From positions 19,252 through 83,251 of the forward strand of contig SNVD02013576.1 of NCBI GenBank assembly GCA_013180625.2: DNA of 64,000 bases. Reading direction: 5' to 3'. The first letter of the stretch is position 1. Each line of letters starts with the position of its first letter. The notes below the pieces were generated by a model. The model was not told the DNA's origin, ran no database searches, and saw only the letters and a program-made list of their open reading frames with translations. This DNA comes from Boswellia sacra. Its lineage: Eukaryota > Streptophyta > Magnoliopsida > Sapindales > Burseraceae. This document shows positions 48,507-58,578 of this stretch, piece by piece. Made by a program: the position numbers and the translations under genes.

Positions 48507-48863
48507 CTATGCTCTTCTGGGCTCCAAGGGACTCCCCTTCTCCTCTCAGTCTCCCTCTCCTTACCCTTAGCAGGCCCACCAAACCCTAAACTCGTCACGC
48601 ACTTGCCGGCCGAGTCTAACTCGTCGCAATATCTCGGCAGTTCGACACGCCTAGAATCAATCTCCCACAAATCACAAACCAACTCCTCGTAACGCTGCCG
48701 CACGTCCAGCGAATTCTTACCGGGGACTTGGCCGACGATCTTCTCCCACCTCTCTGGGGTTTCATCGAAAAATATCACGAGGGCCCCCCTCGAAGAGCTT
48801 GTCCTGCTCGCGAGACCAGGGCGAGGAAAGCGCTGGGGATTCAAGGCTGTTGCTGTGAATCAT
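48507..48863 (-). pseudogene. DIVARICATA-like MYB (SANT) transcription factor, first exon
   Basis: ATG 48863 reads MIHSNSLESPALSSPWSREQ DKLFEG (start of the first SANT repeat). A one-base shift in a G/C run follows; then ALVIFFDETPERWEKIVGQV, LDVRQRYEELVCDLWEIDS, ending RRGVPWSPEEH at the start of the second MYB repeat, and a GT donor (48506). The exon is GC-richer than its surroundings. The second DNA-binding repeat (SHAQKYF) is missing. It lies nearest the right CACTA end with its own leader upstream. Confidence 0.88.
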
Positions 48864-49311
48864 TTCTTGATATTTGCAATCTTTGAGCGAGCTTGAGTTT
48901 GAGTTTGAGTTGAATCGTGGTTAAAGTGAACTGGTAAAAAGGGGCCGGGGCCTGGGCTGGGGCCCCTGTCCAACGACTTCGTTAACTTAAAGAGATTCGA
49001 GTGAGGGAGATAAGCTATTGAACCGCAAAGCAAAGAAGAAAGTGAGAGAACGACGGCAAGAGTGAAGGAGGGAAAGCGATTTGGGCTGAAAGAGTAAGAG
49101 GAAAGCGATTTGGGGCAAAAGAAAAAAGGGGGAATGAAAAGATTATATATATACAATGACAAATTTGTAAATAAAATAAAAATTAATAGTGTCAAATATA
49201 AACAAAAAGCATGTTGACTTTTTTAAGGTAACATCATTCTTTACGGTTTTACAAAAAATGGTCAAATATGTAAAAGCTAATGTGTCAAGTATTTCAAAAT
49301 TTCTTGTAGTG
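48864..49311 (-). promoter_or_regulatory. Captured MYB leader and possible promoter at CACTA right end
   Basis: On minus, from the terminus inward: subterminal ATATTTGAC-like words, a TATATATAAT box (about 49145-49153), then a CT-rich, leader-like stretch down to the MYB ATG. All nine captured fragments lie downstream on the same strand, so a transcript starting here could read through all of them. The promoter call is inference from layout. Confidence 0.4.
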
Positions 49312-49314
49312 GAT

Positions 49315-49571
49315 GTTTTGTCAACCTCCGCCGAAAGTATATCTTTACTTTTCATGCTTCACGTGGGAGACAAGTGTGGAGGTTTTGTCAACCTCCGCCG
49401 AAAGTATATCTTTACTTTTCATGCTTCAGGGGAGACAAGTGTGGATGCTTGTCAAACCCCACCGGAAAGTATATCTTCATTTTTCTGCTTCACGTGGTAG
49501 ACAAGTGTGGAGGTTTTGTCAAACCCCACTGAAAGCATATCTATTTTTTTCAATCCTCGGGACCGGGGGCG
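49315..49571. repeat. 67-bp tandem repeat upstream of LOG (left copy)
   Basis: About four units of 59-68 bp beginning gttttgtcaacctccgccga and ending cacgtgggagacaagtgtgg. Each well-preserved unit contains a CACGTG G-box core. The CACTA element inserted at the end of the preceding unit. Confidence 0.88.
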
Positions 49572-49755
49572 ATAAATTCTGCTCTAGCAACCCCCACCGA
49601 AATTATGTCCCCGTGTGTCAAATTTGAGACTTTTATGTGTGTATATATCCATTCTGTATATTTTCAAAGGTCATTCTATAACCTGTCTTGCACTTGAAAA
49701 ACATATTACCTAACTTGCATCATTGTCTTACACAAAGTTTAGAGCACTTTTAGAA

Positions 49756-50412
49756 ATGGAGAAAACACCAATTTGGCGATTCCAAAATATATGCGTATTT
49801 TGCGGATCGTAATTTGGTAAAGATGGAGAGTTTACAACAAACAGCTCTTGATCTTGGTAGGACATTAGCTGCGAGGGGTATTCATTTGATTTATGGAAGG
49901 GGTAGTCTTGGGATTGATGTGGTGTGTTCGACACTTCTCCGTGGGAGGCAGTAAAGTTCTCGGCATTATCCCTAAACCATTAGCTGTGCGAGATATCGTA
50001 GGCGAAGTACAATCGTGTAAGAGGTTTTCAGGTCTCTAGCATGCATGAGCGTATTGCACATATGGTTGTTAAGAGTCCGATGCATTTATAGCTTTGCCTG
50101 GTGGTTATGGTACATTAAGGAGATATCTTTCAAATCACCTCTGGGCCACAGCTAAACATCCATCGTAAACCCATTGGGTTGGTTAAATTCCATAATTTTT
50201 TTGATGGTTTGTTATCCTTTCTTGATCCAGCTGTAGAAAAAAACTTCATCTCACCGTCAGCGAGGCAAATCCTGGTTACAGCTTCAACTGCAGGGGAGTT
50301 AATTGATAAACTCCAAGACTTCGTCTATTCGCCTGATCCAACAACGGCTCGGATAAATTGGTTTGGAGAAGGCAACAAAAAGCGTCAACTGGATTTAACC
50401 CTCCATCTGTAA
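49756..50412 (+). pseudogene. LOG: LOG (cytokinin riboside 5'-monophosphate phosphoribohydrolase), broken copy
   Basis: ATG 49756 starts MEKTPIWRFQNICVFCGS then an in-frame TAA, and at least five further indels up to about 50170. The last 78 codons (50179-50412) are clean: FHNFFDGLLSFLDPAVEKNF, ISPSARQILVTASTAGELID. It has no introns and lies on the same strand as the host Gypsy element. It is the inverted counterpart of the intact ORF at 56682. The clustering of errors within 400 bp may reflect poor sequence rather than biology. Confidence 0.85.
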
Positions 50413-52344
50413 TCTCTATTTGCTGGTTTGCTTCGTTTTTGTTTGCTTTCTTTTTAGTGTTTTTATTTGAGTTTTTTCATGTCGTTTCTTTTGAGCTTTT
50501 TCAGGTTATTTCTTTCGTCCCAGGTAATATTTTCTAATCTCGGTTTTTAGATTGGTGGCTTAAAAAGTTCAATTCCTCTTGAAACACATTCTGGATCTCT
50601 TCAATCCATAATGGCTGAATAAGGAGGCTAACTTCTAAACTTTTTAGACCCATTCTAACTGACTTGTTTTTGTTTTTATGTAATTTAGAAGTTGTTATGT
50701 GTTTTTGTCTCTATTAGTTTCGATTCAAAAAAAATTGTGGAAAAACCTGAGAATGGCAGAATATGGGGTTTCTTTAACCCTTGAAACGGATTCTCTCTAA
50801 ATAAATCTGTAGTTTATTTATTTCATGTTGTTTGAAGTGTCTTGTTTCTTGTTTTGTTCTTTCATAATAAAGGTATAGAGGCTGGAAACCTTAAGTCTGC
50901 GGGCTACTGGTCCTAAGGATTGTTGAAATATACAATCTTGACTCAGGTGTAACAATGCCACGTACCTCTTTTCTTGCATTTTGTGGGTCAATAATAAGAT
51001 AATGATTGAATTAAGAATAACTCTTAGAAAATGATAAATGATGCATGGATCTGTGTGCTTGAAATGTTTATTGGTTTTCACTGTGCCTTTGATTCCTTGT
51101 GCAACATTAAGCACTGAGCTATTATCACTGAGTTATTTGTTCACTTAGAGAAAGTTTATGTAATTTAAATGTTTCTTCAGATTTCAATGAATTCTAGAAC
51201 TTGTTTGATGGTCACTCGAGGCGAAATCTTAGACTGTGCAACATTGGGAAAATGATTTAGGCCATCTTTGGACCGTTTGAGCCTTAATAGCCAACCTTGA
51301 CTGAAATTGATCCCTAGTTACCCCTTTGAGCCTTTGTAAGCCTTTTCTTTGTTAACTCACTAAAAGATTTCCTAACCTCAAATGAATTTGTTCCAAACAG
51401 TTTATCCCTTACCTATGAGCATGTAGATCATTCACAATTAAATTTTGAGCTATGTTCTGGTTTTGGGAAGTTAGCGGAGGTTGGGATGTGTCATGAGCAA
51501 TGCAAGTGAGTTCTATTGTGTTTGTTAAAAAAAAAAAGAAAAAAGAAAAAAAAGCCAATCTGTACTTATCGTCCACGTACTTACACATTGAGGACAATGT
51601 GTTGTTTAAGTGTGGGGGAGAGGAAGTGTAATAAAAAAAAAGGAAAAAAGGAAAAGAAAAAAAAAGAACAAAAGAAGAAGAATAAGAGATCTATACCCTT
51701 AAGTGTTCTTAAAAAGAATGAAATAACAAAATGTGGGGGTGTAGTTTTCTTTGTTTTCTGCCAAAAAAAAAAAGATTGAGTGTTCTAAATAAGTTTGGGG
51801 GAGTAACCTGGTGAATTGAAATGAAGTTTTGTTATAGGCTTGAGTTCTACATAGTCTTGATGATTTATGTGTTTGTGGGTGATTTGAGCCAAATTATTAT
51901 CCTTTATCATACCTTCACCCAAGCCAAACGTTACAAGCTTAATAAGGTCCTACTTGATCCTTGGTGTTGTGCATGTCTACATTAGTGGAGAGTGACTTGA
52001 AAAGCAGGCCTATGGAGTTCCTTTATACACACATCTTCAATATTAAATATGATTCATTTTTATGCATAAACTCATCCGGGTTACAAGTGATTAGGTGAGA
52101 ATGGCTCTACACACACACACTTGAGGATTGAAGTGAAGCGAAACTAATCCTTGAGATGAAATTCTTGATCAAGTGCATTATTTTGAAGTTTTCCTTGGGT
52201 TATAATTAAGTACAAACTTTGAGGCCTATTTGCAAGATGAAGCATTTATGTGTTTTAATTTTTTGTTGATTCTGTTTCGGTTTGGTTTTATTTCACATTG
52301 TCGTAGTTGCTCGAGGACTAGCAAAGTCTAAGTGTGGGGGAATT
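50413..52344 (+). other. Gypsy 3' non-coding tail and polypurine tract
   Basis: Long stretch without protein signature. Features: A-rich low-complexity tracts (51528-51560, 51632-51690) and several gtgtgggg words (51610, 51730), as in the 3' region of Athila-type elements. It ends with the tract AAGTGTGGGGGAATT at 52330-52344, directly before the TGATAAG start of the LTR. Confidence 0.7.
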
Positions 52345-53536
52345 TGATAAGTGTCTATTTATATATCATTTTCATATCAATTCGTCCATGTTTCTTTGCT
52401 ATATTCCTTGGTATTTTTATGTTTTTGTGTGGTTTTGATATTTGTAGGAGTTTTGGAGCAACTTTGATGCGTTCGAAACTAGCAAGTATACTAGTCGCAC
52501 AAGTAATAAAGTGATAAGTAGATATCGTTCCCACGAGGATTGATTCTAATTGAATTTGTTATTTTCCAGCAATAATAAACTAAATAGGGGGGGTTTTGTT
52601 GATTGATTAACTAAACTTAATACGAAAGCAAATGAAGAATAACGCAAAGCAAAGTTAAATGGAGTGAAACATCAATGAGAGACACTTGGTTAAGAGTTCA
52701 TTCTCTGCCACAAGATATGAATTTGTGAATTAACATAGAATTGTAATCCAATTACAGCATTGAAGTTATCAACCGTAGATAACAACAAGCTCTGTTATCC
52801 CAATCTTTCCTTACTTTGTTGTTAAATAAAACAAGCTCTTTATGTAATCTCTATCCATTAAACAACCTAGAACAAGCTCTCTAAGTTTAATTCAATAGAA
52901 GCATTACGATGAGAAAGATATGTTGATCTAAGCAATAATCACACAAGTTCGGATTATTTAACCTAGGTTGTATTTTCCAATTGCAATCTCTGATCACAAT
53001 TTTGCTACTAAGGATTGGAAATTCATGACCATTACGGATCAAGATTTCTAATCTAGCAATAGACAACAACAGATTATATTCAGTTGGCCATTCCAAATAC
53101 AATCCGTAAGCAATCATAAGCATTAGATATGGGAAAATACAAGCAACTTCAATTAGAGAATTGGATAACAATTTCTTACACAATCAACTCACAAAATCCA
53201 TATCAAGGGCTTTGAAATCACCCTCAACCAATGCAGATTTAGTTACACATATTCAATCAGAATAACAAATACAATACAGAGAAATTCCAGAATTGAAAAG
53301 GAAAGAAAGTACTTAGCAATTTCTTTGAAAATCTTCTTTGTAGATGAATCTTCTTGGAATTGTAGTTCCTCCTCTTTCAAAATCTTCTTCTCCTTCAAGA
53401 ACTCCAAGGGATGAGAGAAATCCAGAAATGCAGCCTCCTCCCACGTTTTCCCCTCTTCAAGTTATCAAAATAAAACCCTAAAATGTGTTTAAATACTCTG
53501 CTACAGTGAATTGCTACAGTTCCCCGTATTATACAT
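52345..53536. repeat. Rearranged Gypsy LTR (left arm)
   Basis: The first 121 bp of the 3' LTR (52345-52465) are followed at once by the reverse complement of the LTR 3' part (about 52466-53536, beginning tgatgcgttcgaaac). The element's 3' LTR is therefore not continuous. The same head-to-head junction exists in mirror image at about 54653. Confidence 0.85.
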
Positions 53537-53574
53537 CTGTCTCTTATACACATCTAGATGTGTATAAGAGACAG
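53537..53574. other. Nextera mate-pair junction adapter (two Tn5 mosaic ends)
   Basis: CTGTCTCTTATACACATCT (53537-53555) followed directly by its reverse complement AGATGTGTATAAGAGACAG (53556-53574). This 38-bp palindrome is identical to the circularisation junction used in Illumina Nextera mate-pair libraries. It lies exactly at the symmetry axis of the inverted duplication. It is library sequence, not plant DNA. Confidence 0.97.
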
Positions 53575-54774
53575 TCACTGTAGCATGTACAATACGGGAC
53601 ACTGTAGCACGTTACTGTAGCAGAGTATTTAAAACACATTTTAGGGTTTTATTTCATAACTTGAAGAGGGGAGAACGTGGTGGAGGCTGCAGCTCTGGAA
53701 TTCTTTCATCTCTTGGAGTTCTTGAAGGAGAAAGGAAGCTTGGAAAGAGGAAGAACTACAATTCCAAGAAGATTCATCTACAAAGAAGATTTTCAAAGAA
53801 TTTGCTAAGTTCTTTCTTTCCTTTTCAATTCTGGAATTTCTCTGTATTGTATTTGTTATTCTGATTAAATATGTGTAACTAAATCTGAATTGGTTGGGGT
53901 GATTTCAAAGCCCTTGATATGGATTTTGTGAGTTGATTGTGTAAGAAATTGTTATCCAATTCTCTAATTGAAGTTGCTTGTATTTTCCCATATCTAATAC
54001 TTATGATTGCTTACTGATTGTATTTGGAATGGCCAACTGAATAAAATCTGTTGTTGTCTATTGCTAGATTAGAAATCTTGATCCGTAATTGTCATGAATT
54101 TCCAATCATTAGAAGCAAAAATGTGATCAGAGATTGCAATTGGAAAATACAACCTAGGTTAAATAATCCGAACCTGTGTGATTATTGCTTATATCAACCT
54201 ATCTTTCTCATCGTAATGCTTCCATTGAATTAAACTTAGAGAGCTTGTTCTAGGTTGTTTAATGGATAGAGATTAAATAGAGAGCTTGTTTTATTTAACA
54301 ACAAAGTAAGGAAAGATTGGGATAACAGAGTTTGTTGTTATCTACGGTTGATAACTTCAATGCTGTAATTGGATTACAATTCTAGGTTAATTCACAAATT
54401 CATATTTTGTGGCAGAGAATGAACTCTTAACCAAGTGTCTCTCATTGATTTTTCACTCCATTTAACTTTGCTTTGTGTTATTCTTTATTTACTTTCGTAT
54501 TAAGTTTAGTTAACAATCAACAAAACCCCCCCTGTTTAGTTTATTATTGCTGGAAAATAACAAATTCAATTAGAATCAATCCTTGTGGGAACGATATCTA
54601 CTTATCACTTTATTACTTGTGCGACTAGTAAACTTGCTAGTTTCGAACGCATCAAAGTTTGCTCAAAACTCCTACAAACATCAAAACCACACAAAAACAT
54701 AAAAATACCAAGGAATATAGCAAAGAAACAGGGACGAATTGATATGAAAATGATATATAAATAGACACTTATCA
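53575..54774. repeat. Rearranged Gypsy LTR (right arm)
   Basis: The 3' part of the LTR runs forward (53575 to about 54652, ending cgaacgcatca), then the first 120 bp of the LTR appear inverted (about 54653-54774, ending ...cttatca). Mirror image of 52345-53536. Differs from the intact LTR (29316-30727) by small indels, for example about 25 extra bases near 53770. Confidence 0.85.
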
Positions 54775-56681
54775 AATTCCCCCACACTTAGACTTTGCTA
54801 GTCCTCGAGCAACTACGACAATCTGAAATAAAACTAAACCGAAACAGAATCAACAAAAAATTAAAACACACAAATGCTTCATCTTGCAAATAGGCCTCAA
54901 AGATTGTACTAAATTATAACCCAAGGAAAACTTCAAAATAATGCACTTGATCAAGAATTTTATCTTAAAGATTAGTTTCGCTTCATTTCAATTCCTCAAG
55001 TGTGTGTGTGTAGAGCCATTCTCACCTAATCACTTTTAACCCGGATGAGTTTATGCATAAAAATGAATCATATTTAATATTGAAGATGTGTGTATAATTA
55101 AACTCCATAGGCCTGCTTTTCAAGTCACTCTCCACTAATGTAGACATGCACAACACCAAGGATCAAGTATGACTTTATTAAGCTTGTAACGTTTGGCTTG
55201 GGTGAAGGTATGATAAAGGATAATAATTTGGCTCAAATCACCCACAAACACATAAATCATTCAAGACTATGTAGAGCTCAAATCTATAACACAACTTCAT
55301 TTCAATTCACCAGGTTACTCCCCCAAACTTATTTAAAACACTCAATTTTTTTTTTTTTTTGCAGAAAACAAAAGAAAACTATACCCACGCATTTTGTTAT
55401 TTCATTCTTTTTAAGAACACTTAAGGGTATAGATCTCTTATTCTTCACTTAAACAACACAATGTCCTCAATGTGTAAGTACGTGGACGATAAGTACAGAT
55501 TGGTTTTTTTTTTCTTTTTTTCTTTTTTTTTCAAACACAACAGAACTCACTTGCATTGCTCATGACACATCCCAACGTCTTCTAACTTCCCAAAACCAGA
55601 ACATAGCTCAAAATTTAATTGTGAATGATCTACATGCTCATAGGTAAGGGATAAACTGTTTGGAACAAATTCATTTGAGGTTAGGAAATCTTTTAGTGTG
55701 TTAACAAAGAAAAAGGCTTACAAAGGCTCAAAGGGGTAACTAGGGATCAATTTCAATCAAGGTTGGCTATTAAGCTCAAACGGTCCAAAGATGGCCTAAA
55801 TCATTTCCCCAATGTTGCACAGTCTAGGATTTCGCCTCGAGTGACCATCAAACAAGTTCTAGAATTCATTGAAATCTGAAGAAACATTTAAATTACAGAC
55901 ACTTTCTCTAAGTGAACAAATAACTCAGTGATAATAGCTCAGTGCTCAATGTTGCGCAAGGAATCAAAAGCAAAGTGAAAACCAATAAACATTTCAAGCA
56001 CACAGAGCCATGCATCATTTATCATTTTCTACGAGTTATTCTAATCATCATTATCTTATCATTGACCCACAAAATGCAAGAAAAGAGTTAACGTAGCGTT
56101 GTTACACCTGAGTCAAGATTGTATATTTCAACAATCCTTAGGACCAGTAGCCCGCAGACTTAAGGTTTCCAGCCTATATACCTTTATTATGAAAGAACAA
56201 AACAAGAACAAGACACTTCAAACAACATGAAATAAACAAACTACAGATTTATTGAGAGAGAATGCGTTTCAAGAGTTAAGAAACCCCATATTCTGCCATT
56301 CTCAGGTTTTTCCACAATTGTTTTTTTTTTCAAATCAAAACTGATAAAGATAAAAACACATAACAACTCTAAATTACGCAAAACTAAACTCACTCATAAA
56401 ATAACAAAGTTCAACAAGTCAGCAAATAAAAACAAGTTAGTTAGAATGGGTCTAAAAGTTTTAGAAGTTAGCCTCCTTATTCAGCCATTATGGATTGAAG
56501 AGATCCAGAATGCGTTTCAAGAGAACTTGAATTTTTTAAGCCACTACTCTAAAAACCGAGATTAGAAAATATTACCTGGGACGAAAGAAATAACCTGAAA
56601 AAGCTCAAAAGAAATGACATAAAAATCTCAAATACACCTAAAAGAAAGTAAACTAAACGATGCAAACCAATAGAATAGAGA

Positions 56682-57332
56682 TTACAGATGGAGCGTTAAC
56701 TCCACATCTATGCCTTTTGTTGCCTTCTCCAAACCAATTATCCGAGCCGTTGTTGGATCAGGCGAATAGACGAATTCTTGGAGTTTATCAATTAACTCCC
56801 CTGCAGTTAAAGCTGTAACCAGGATTTGCCTCGTCGACGGTGAGATGAAGTTTTTTTCTACAGCTTGATCAAGAAAAGACAACAAACCATCAAAAAAATT
56901 ATTGACATTTAACAAACCAATGGGTTTTTTATGGATGTTTAGCTGTGCCCAAGAGGTGATTTGAAATATCTCCTCTAATGTGCCATAACCACCGGGTAAA
57001 GCTATAAATGCATCGGACTTAACAACCATATGTGCAATACGCTCATGCATGCTAGAGACTTGTAACTCTTCCCCGATTGTGTTGCCTACGATATCTCGCA
57101 CAGCTAATGGTTTAGGGATAATGCCGAGAACTTTACTTCCTCCCAAGGATGCAGCTGTCGACACACACCCCATTAACCCAAGACTACCCCCTCCATAAAT
57201 CAAATGAATACCCCTCGCAGCTAATGTCCTACCAAGATCAAGAGCTGCTGTTGTAAACTCTCCATCTTTACCAAATTGCGATCCACAAAATATGCATATA
57301 TTTTGGAATCGCCGAATTGGTGTTTTCTCCAT
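56682..57332 (-). CDS. LOG: LOG-family cytokinin riboside 5'-monophosphate phosphoribohydrolase, intact and intronless
   Basis: 216 codons from ATG 57332 to TAA 56682, the normal family length. LOG releases free-base cytokinin from the nucleotide in one step in the cytosol. Landmarks: RFQNICIFCGSQFGKDG near the start, IHLIYGGGSLGLMG (about 45-58), SMHERIAHMVVKSDAFIALP and the signature PGGYGTLEE with its catalytic Glu, then TSWAQLNIHKKPIGLLNVNN and KNFISPSTRQILV. Plant LOG genes normally have several introns; this one has none. It lies inside an LTR retrotransposon, sense to it, just upstream of the polypurine tract, so it is probably a captured retrocopy. Expression unknown. Confidence 0.9.
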   Translation of the reverse strand: MEKTPIRRFQNICIFCGSQFGKDGEFTTAALDLGRTLAARGIHLIYGGGSLGLMGCVSTAASLGGSKVLGIIPKPLAVRDIVGNTIGEELQVSSMHERIAHMVVKSDAFIALPGGYGTLEEIFQITSWAQLNIHKKPIGLLNVNNFFDGLLSFLDQAVEKNFISPSTRQILVTALTAGELIDKLQEFVYSPDPTTARIIGLEKATKGIDVELTLHL

Positions 57333-57509
57333 TTCTAAAAGTACTCTAAACTTGTGTAAGACAATGATGCACGTTAGGTATTATGCGATTCAAGTGCAAG
57401 ACAGGTTATGAAATGACATTTGAAAATATGCAGAATGGATATATACACACGTAAGACTCTCAAATTTGACACATGGGGTCATAATTTCGGTGGGGGTTGC
57501 TCGATGCAG

Positions 57510-57771
57510 ATTTATCGCCCCGAGATTTGAAAAAAATAGATATGCTTTCAGTGGGGTTTGACAAAACCTCCACACTTGTCTACCACGTGAAGCATGAAAA
57601 ATGAAGATATACTTTCGGTGGGGTTTGACAAAGCCTCCACACTTGTCTCCCACGTGAAGCATGAAAAGTAGAGATATACTTTCGGCGGAGGTTGACAAAA
57701 CCTTCACACTTGTCTCCCACGTGAAGCATGAAAAGTAGAGATATACTTTCGGCGGAGGTTGACAAAACCTC
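57510..57771. repeat. 67-bp tandem repeat upstream of LOG (right copy)
   Basis: About four units matching 49315-49571 in reverse. Units here are more regular (67 bp, CACGTG in each complete one), which suggests the left copy has lost bases. Confidence 0.88.
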
Positions 57772-58221
57772 CACTACAAGAAATTTTGAAATACTTGACA
57801 CATTAGCTTTTAAATATTTGACCATTTTTTGTAAAACCGTAAAGAATGATGTACCTTAAAAAAGTCAACATGCTTTTTGTTTATATTTGACACTATTAAT
57901 TTTTATTTTATTTACAAATTTGCCATTGTATATATATAATCTTTTCATTCCCTCTTTTTTCTTTTGCCCCAAATCGCTTTCCCTCCTTTACTCTTTCAGC
58001 CCAAATCGCTTTCCCTCCTTCACTCTTGCCGTCGTTCTCTCACTTTCTTCTTTGCTTTGCGGTTCAATAGCTTATCTCCCTCACTCGAATCTCTTTAAGT
58101 TAACGAAGTCGTTGGACAGGGGCCCCAGCCCAGGCCCCGGCCCCTTTTTACCAGTTCACTTTAACCACGATTCAACTCAAACTCAAACTCAAGCTCGCTC
58201 AAAGATTGCAAATATCAAGAA

Positions 58222-58578
58222 ATGATTCACAGCAACAGCCTTGAATCCCCAGCGCTTTCCTCGCCCTGGTCTCGCAAGCAGGACAAGCTCTTCGAGGGGG
58301 GCCCTCGTGATATTTTCCGATGAAACCCCAGAGAGGTGGGAGAAGATCGTCGGCCAAGTCCCCGGTAAGAATTCGCTGGACGTGCGGCAGCGTTACGAGG
58401 AGTTGGTTTGTGATTTGTGGGAGATTGATTCTAGGCGTGTCGAACTGCCGAGATATTGCGACGAGTTAGACTCGGCCGGCAAGTGCGTGACGAGTTTAGG
58501 GTTTGGTGGGCCTGCTAAGGGTAAGGAGAGGGAGACTGAGAGGAGAAGGGGAGTCCCTTGGAGCCCAGAAGAGCATAG
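58222..58578 (+). pseudogene. DIVARICATA-like MYB first exon (inverted copy)
   Basis: ATG 58222; SPWSRKQDKLFEG, the same one-base shift in the GGGGGGCCC run, then ALVIFSDETPERWEKIVGQV to the donor after 58578. Differs from the left copy at a few residues (K/E, S/F). The leader and TATATATAAT box (about 57931) lie between it and the CACTA terminus. Confidence 0.88.

Larger units (their letters stand above)
33660..49311 (-). mobile_element. Pack-type CACTA (En/Spm) transposon with nine captured gene fragments
   Basis: Left end CACTACAAGAAAAAAG at 33660; right end, as reverse complement, CACTACAAGAAATTTT ending at 49311. The shared terminal inverted repeat is CACTACAAGAAA. The 3-bp target site is GAG at 33657-33659; the right flank here is GAT, but the second copy of this end (57769-57771) has GAG. 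The 15.65-kb interior holds no TNPD/TNPA-like transposase. It carries exon-intron fragments of at least nine host genes, all on minus, which are described separately. It was inserted in the internal region of the Gypsy element. Confidence 0.92.
29316..52465 (+). mobile_element. Ty3/Gypsy (Athila-like) non-autonomous element carrying a LOG gene
   Basis: The 5' LTR (29316-30727) is followed by an Asp-tRNA-type primer site, a gag/pol remnant, an unknown ORF (32857), a CACTA insertion (33660-49311), a tandem repeat, a LOG gene, a long non-coding tail, the tract AAGTGTGGGGGAATT (52330-52344) and the first 121 bp of a 3' LTR (52345-52465). After removing the CACTA the element is about 7.5 kb up to that break. 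Protease, full RT, RNase H and integrase are missing. Lineage is inferred from the primer site and the gag/pol wording. Confidence 0.85.
43124..53536 (+). repeat. Left arm of about 10.4-kb inverted duplication
   Basis: Matches the reverse complement of 53575-64000 throughout: BGAL exons, HIAT1, OSCA, B-box, MYB, CACTA end, tandem repeat, LOG, Gypsy tail and LTR pieces, all in mirror order. Paired coordinates sum to about 107,085-107,120. Identity is very high over most CACTA fragments and low in short noisy patches. Confidence 0.93.
54775..57771 (-). mobile_element. Gypsy element internal 3' region, inverted copy
   Basis: Reverse-complement copy of 49312-52344. It has the polypurine tract beside 54774, the A-rich tail (a roughly 60-bp segment around the gtgtggggg words is missing relative to the left copy), an intact LOG ORF and the tandem repeat. 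The CTC at 57769-57771 (GAG on minus) is the CACTA target duplication. Confidence 0.85.

Noticed and set aside
49189..49627. Open frames of about 100 codons over the repeats upstream of LOG, and their mirrors at 57390-57825
   Set aside because: They are translations of the 67-bp tandem repeat in several frames, with no ATG context shared between the copies.
51516..51779. Lys-rich open frame
   Set aside because: Translation of A-rich low-complexity tracts that differ in length between the two arms.
53537..53574. A genuine bacterial Tn5 transposon end or a biological palindrome
   Set aside because: Only the two engineered 19-bp mosaic ends are present, back to back, with no transposon body and no 9-bp duplication. 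The known mate-pair adapter explains it fully.
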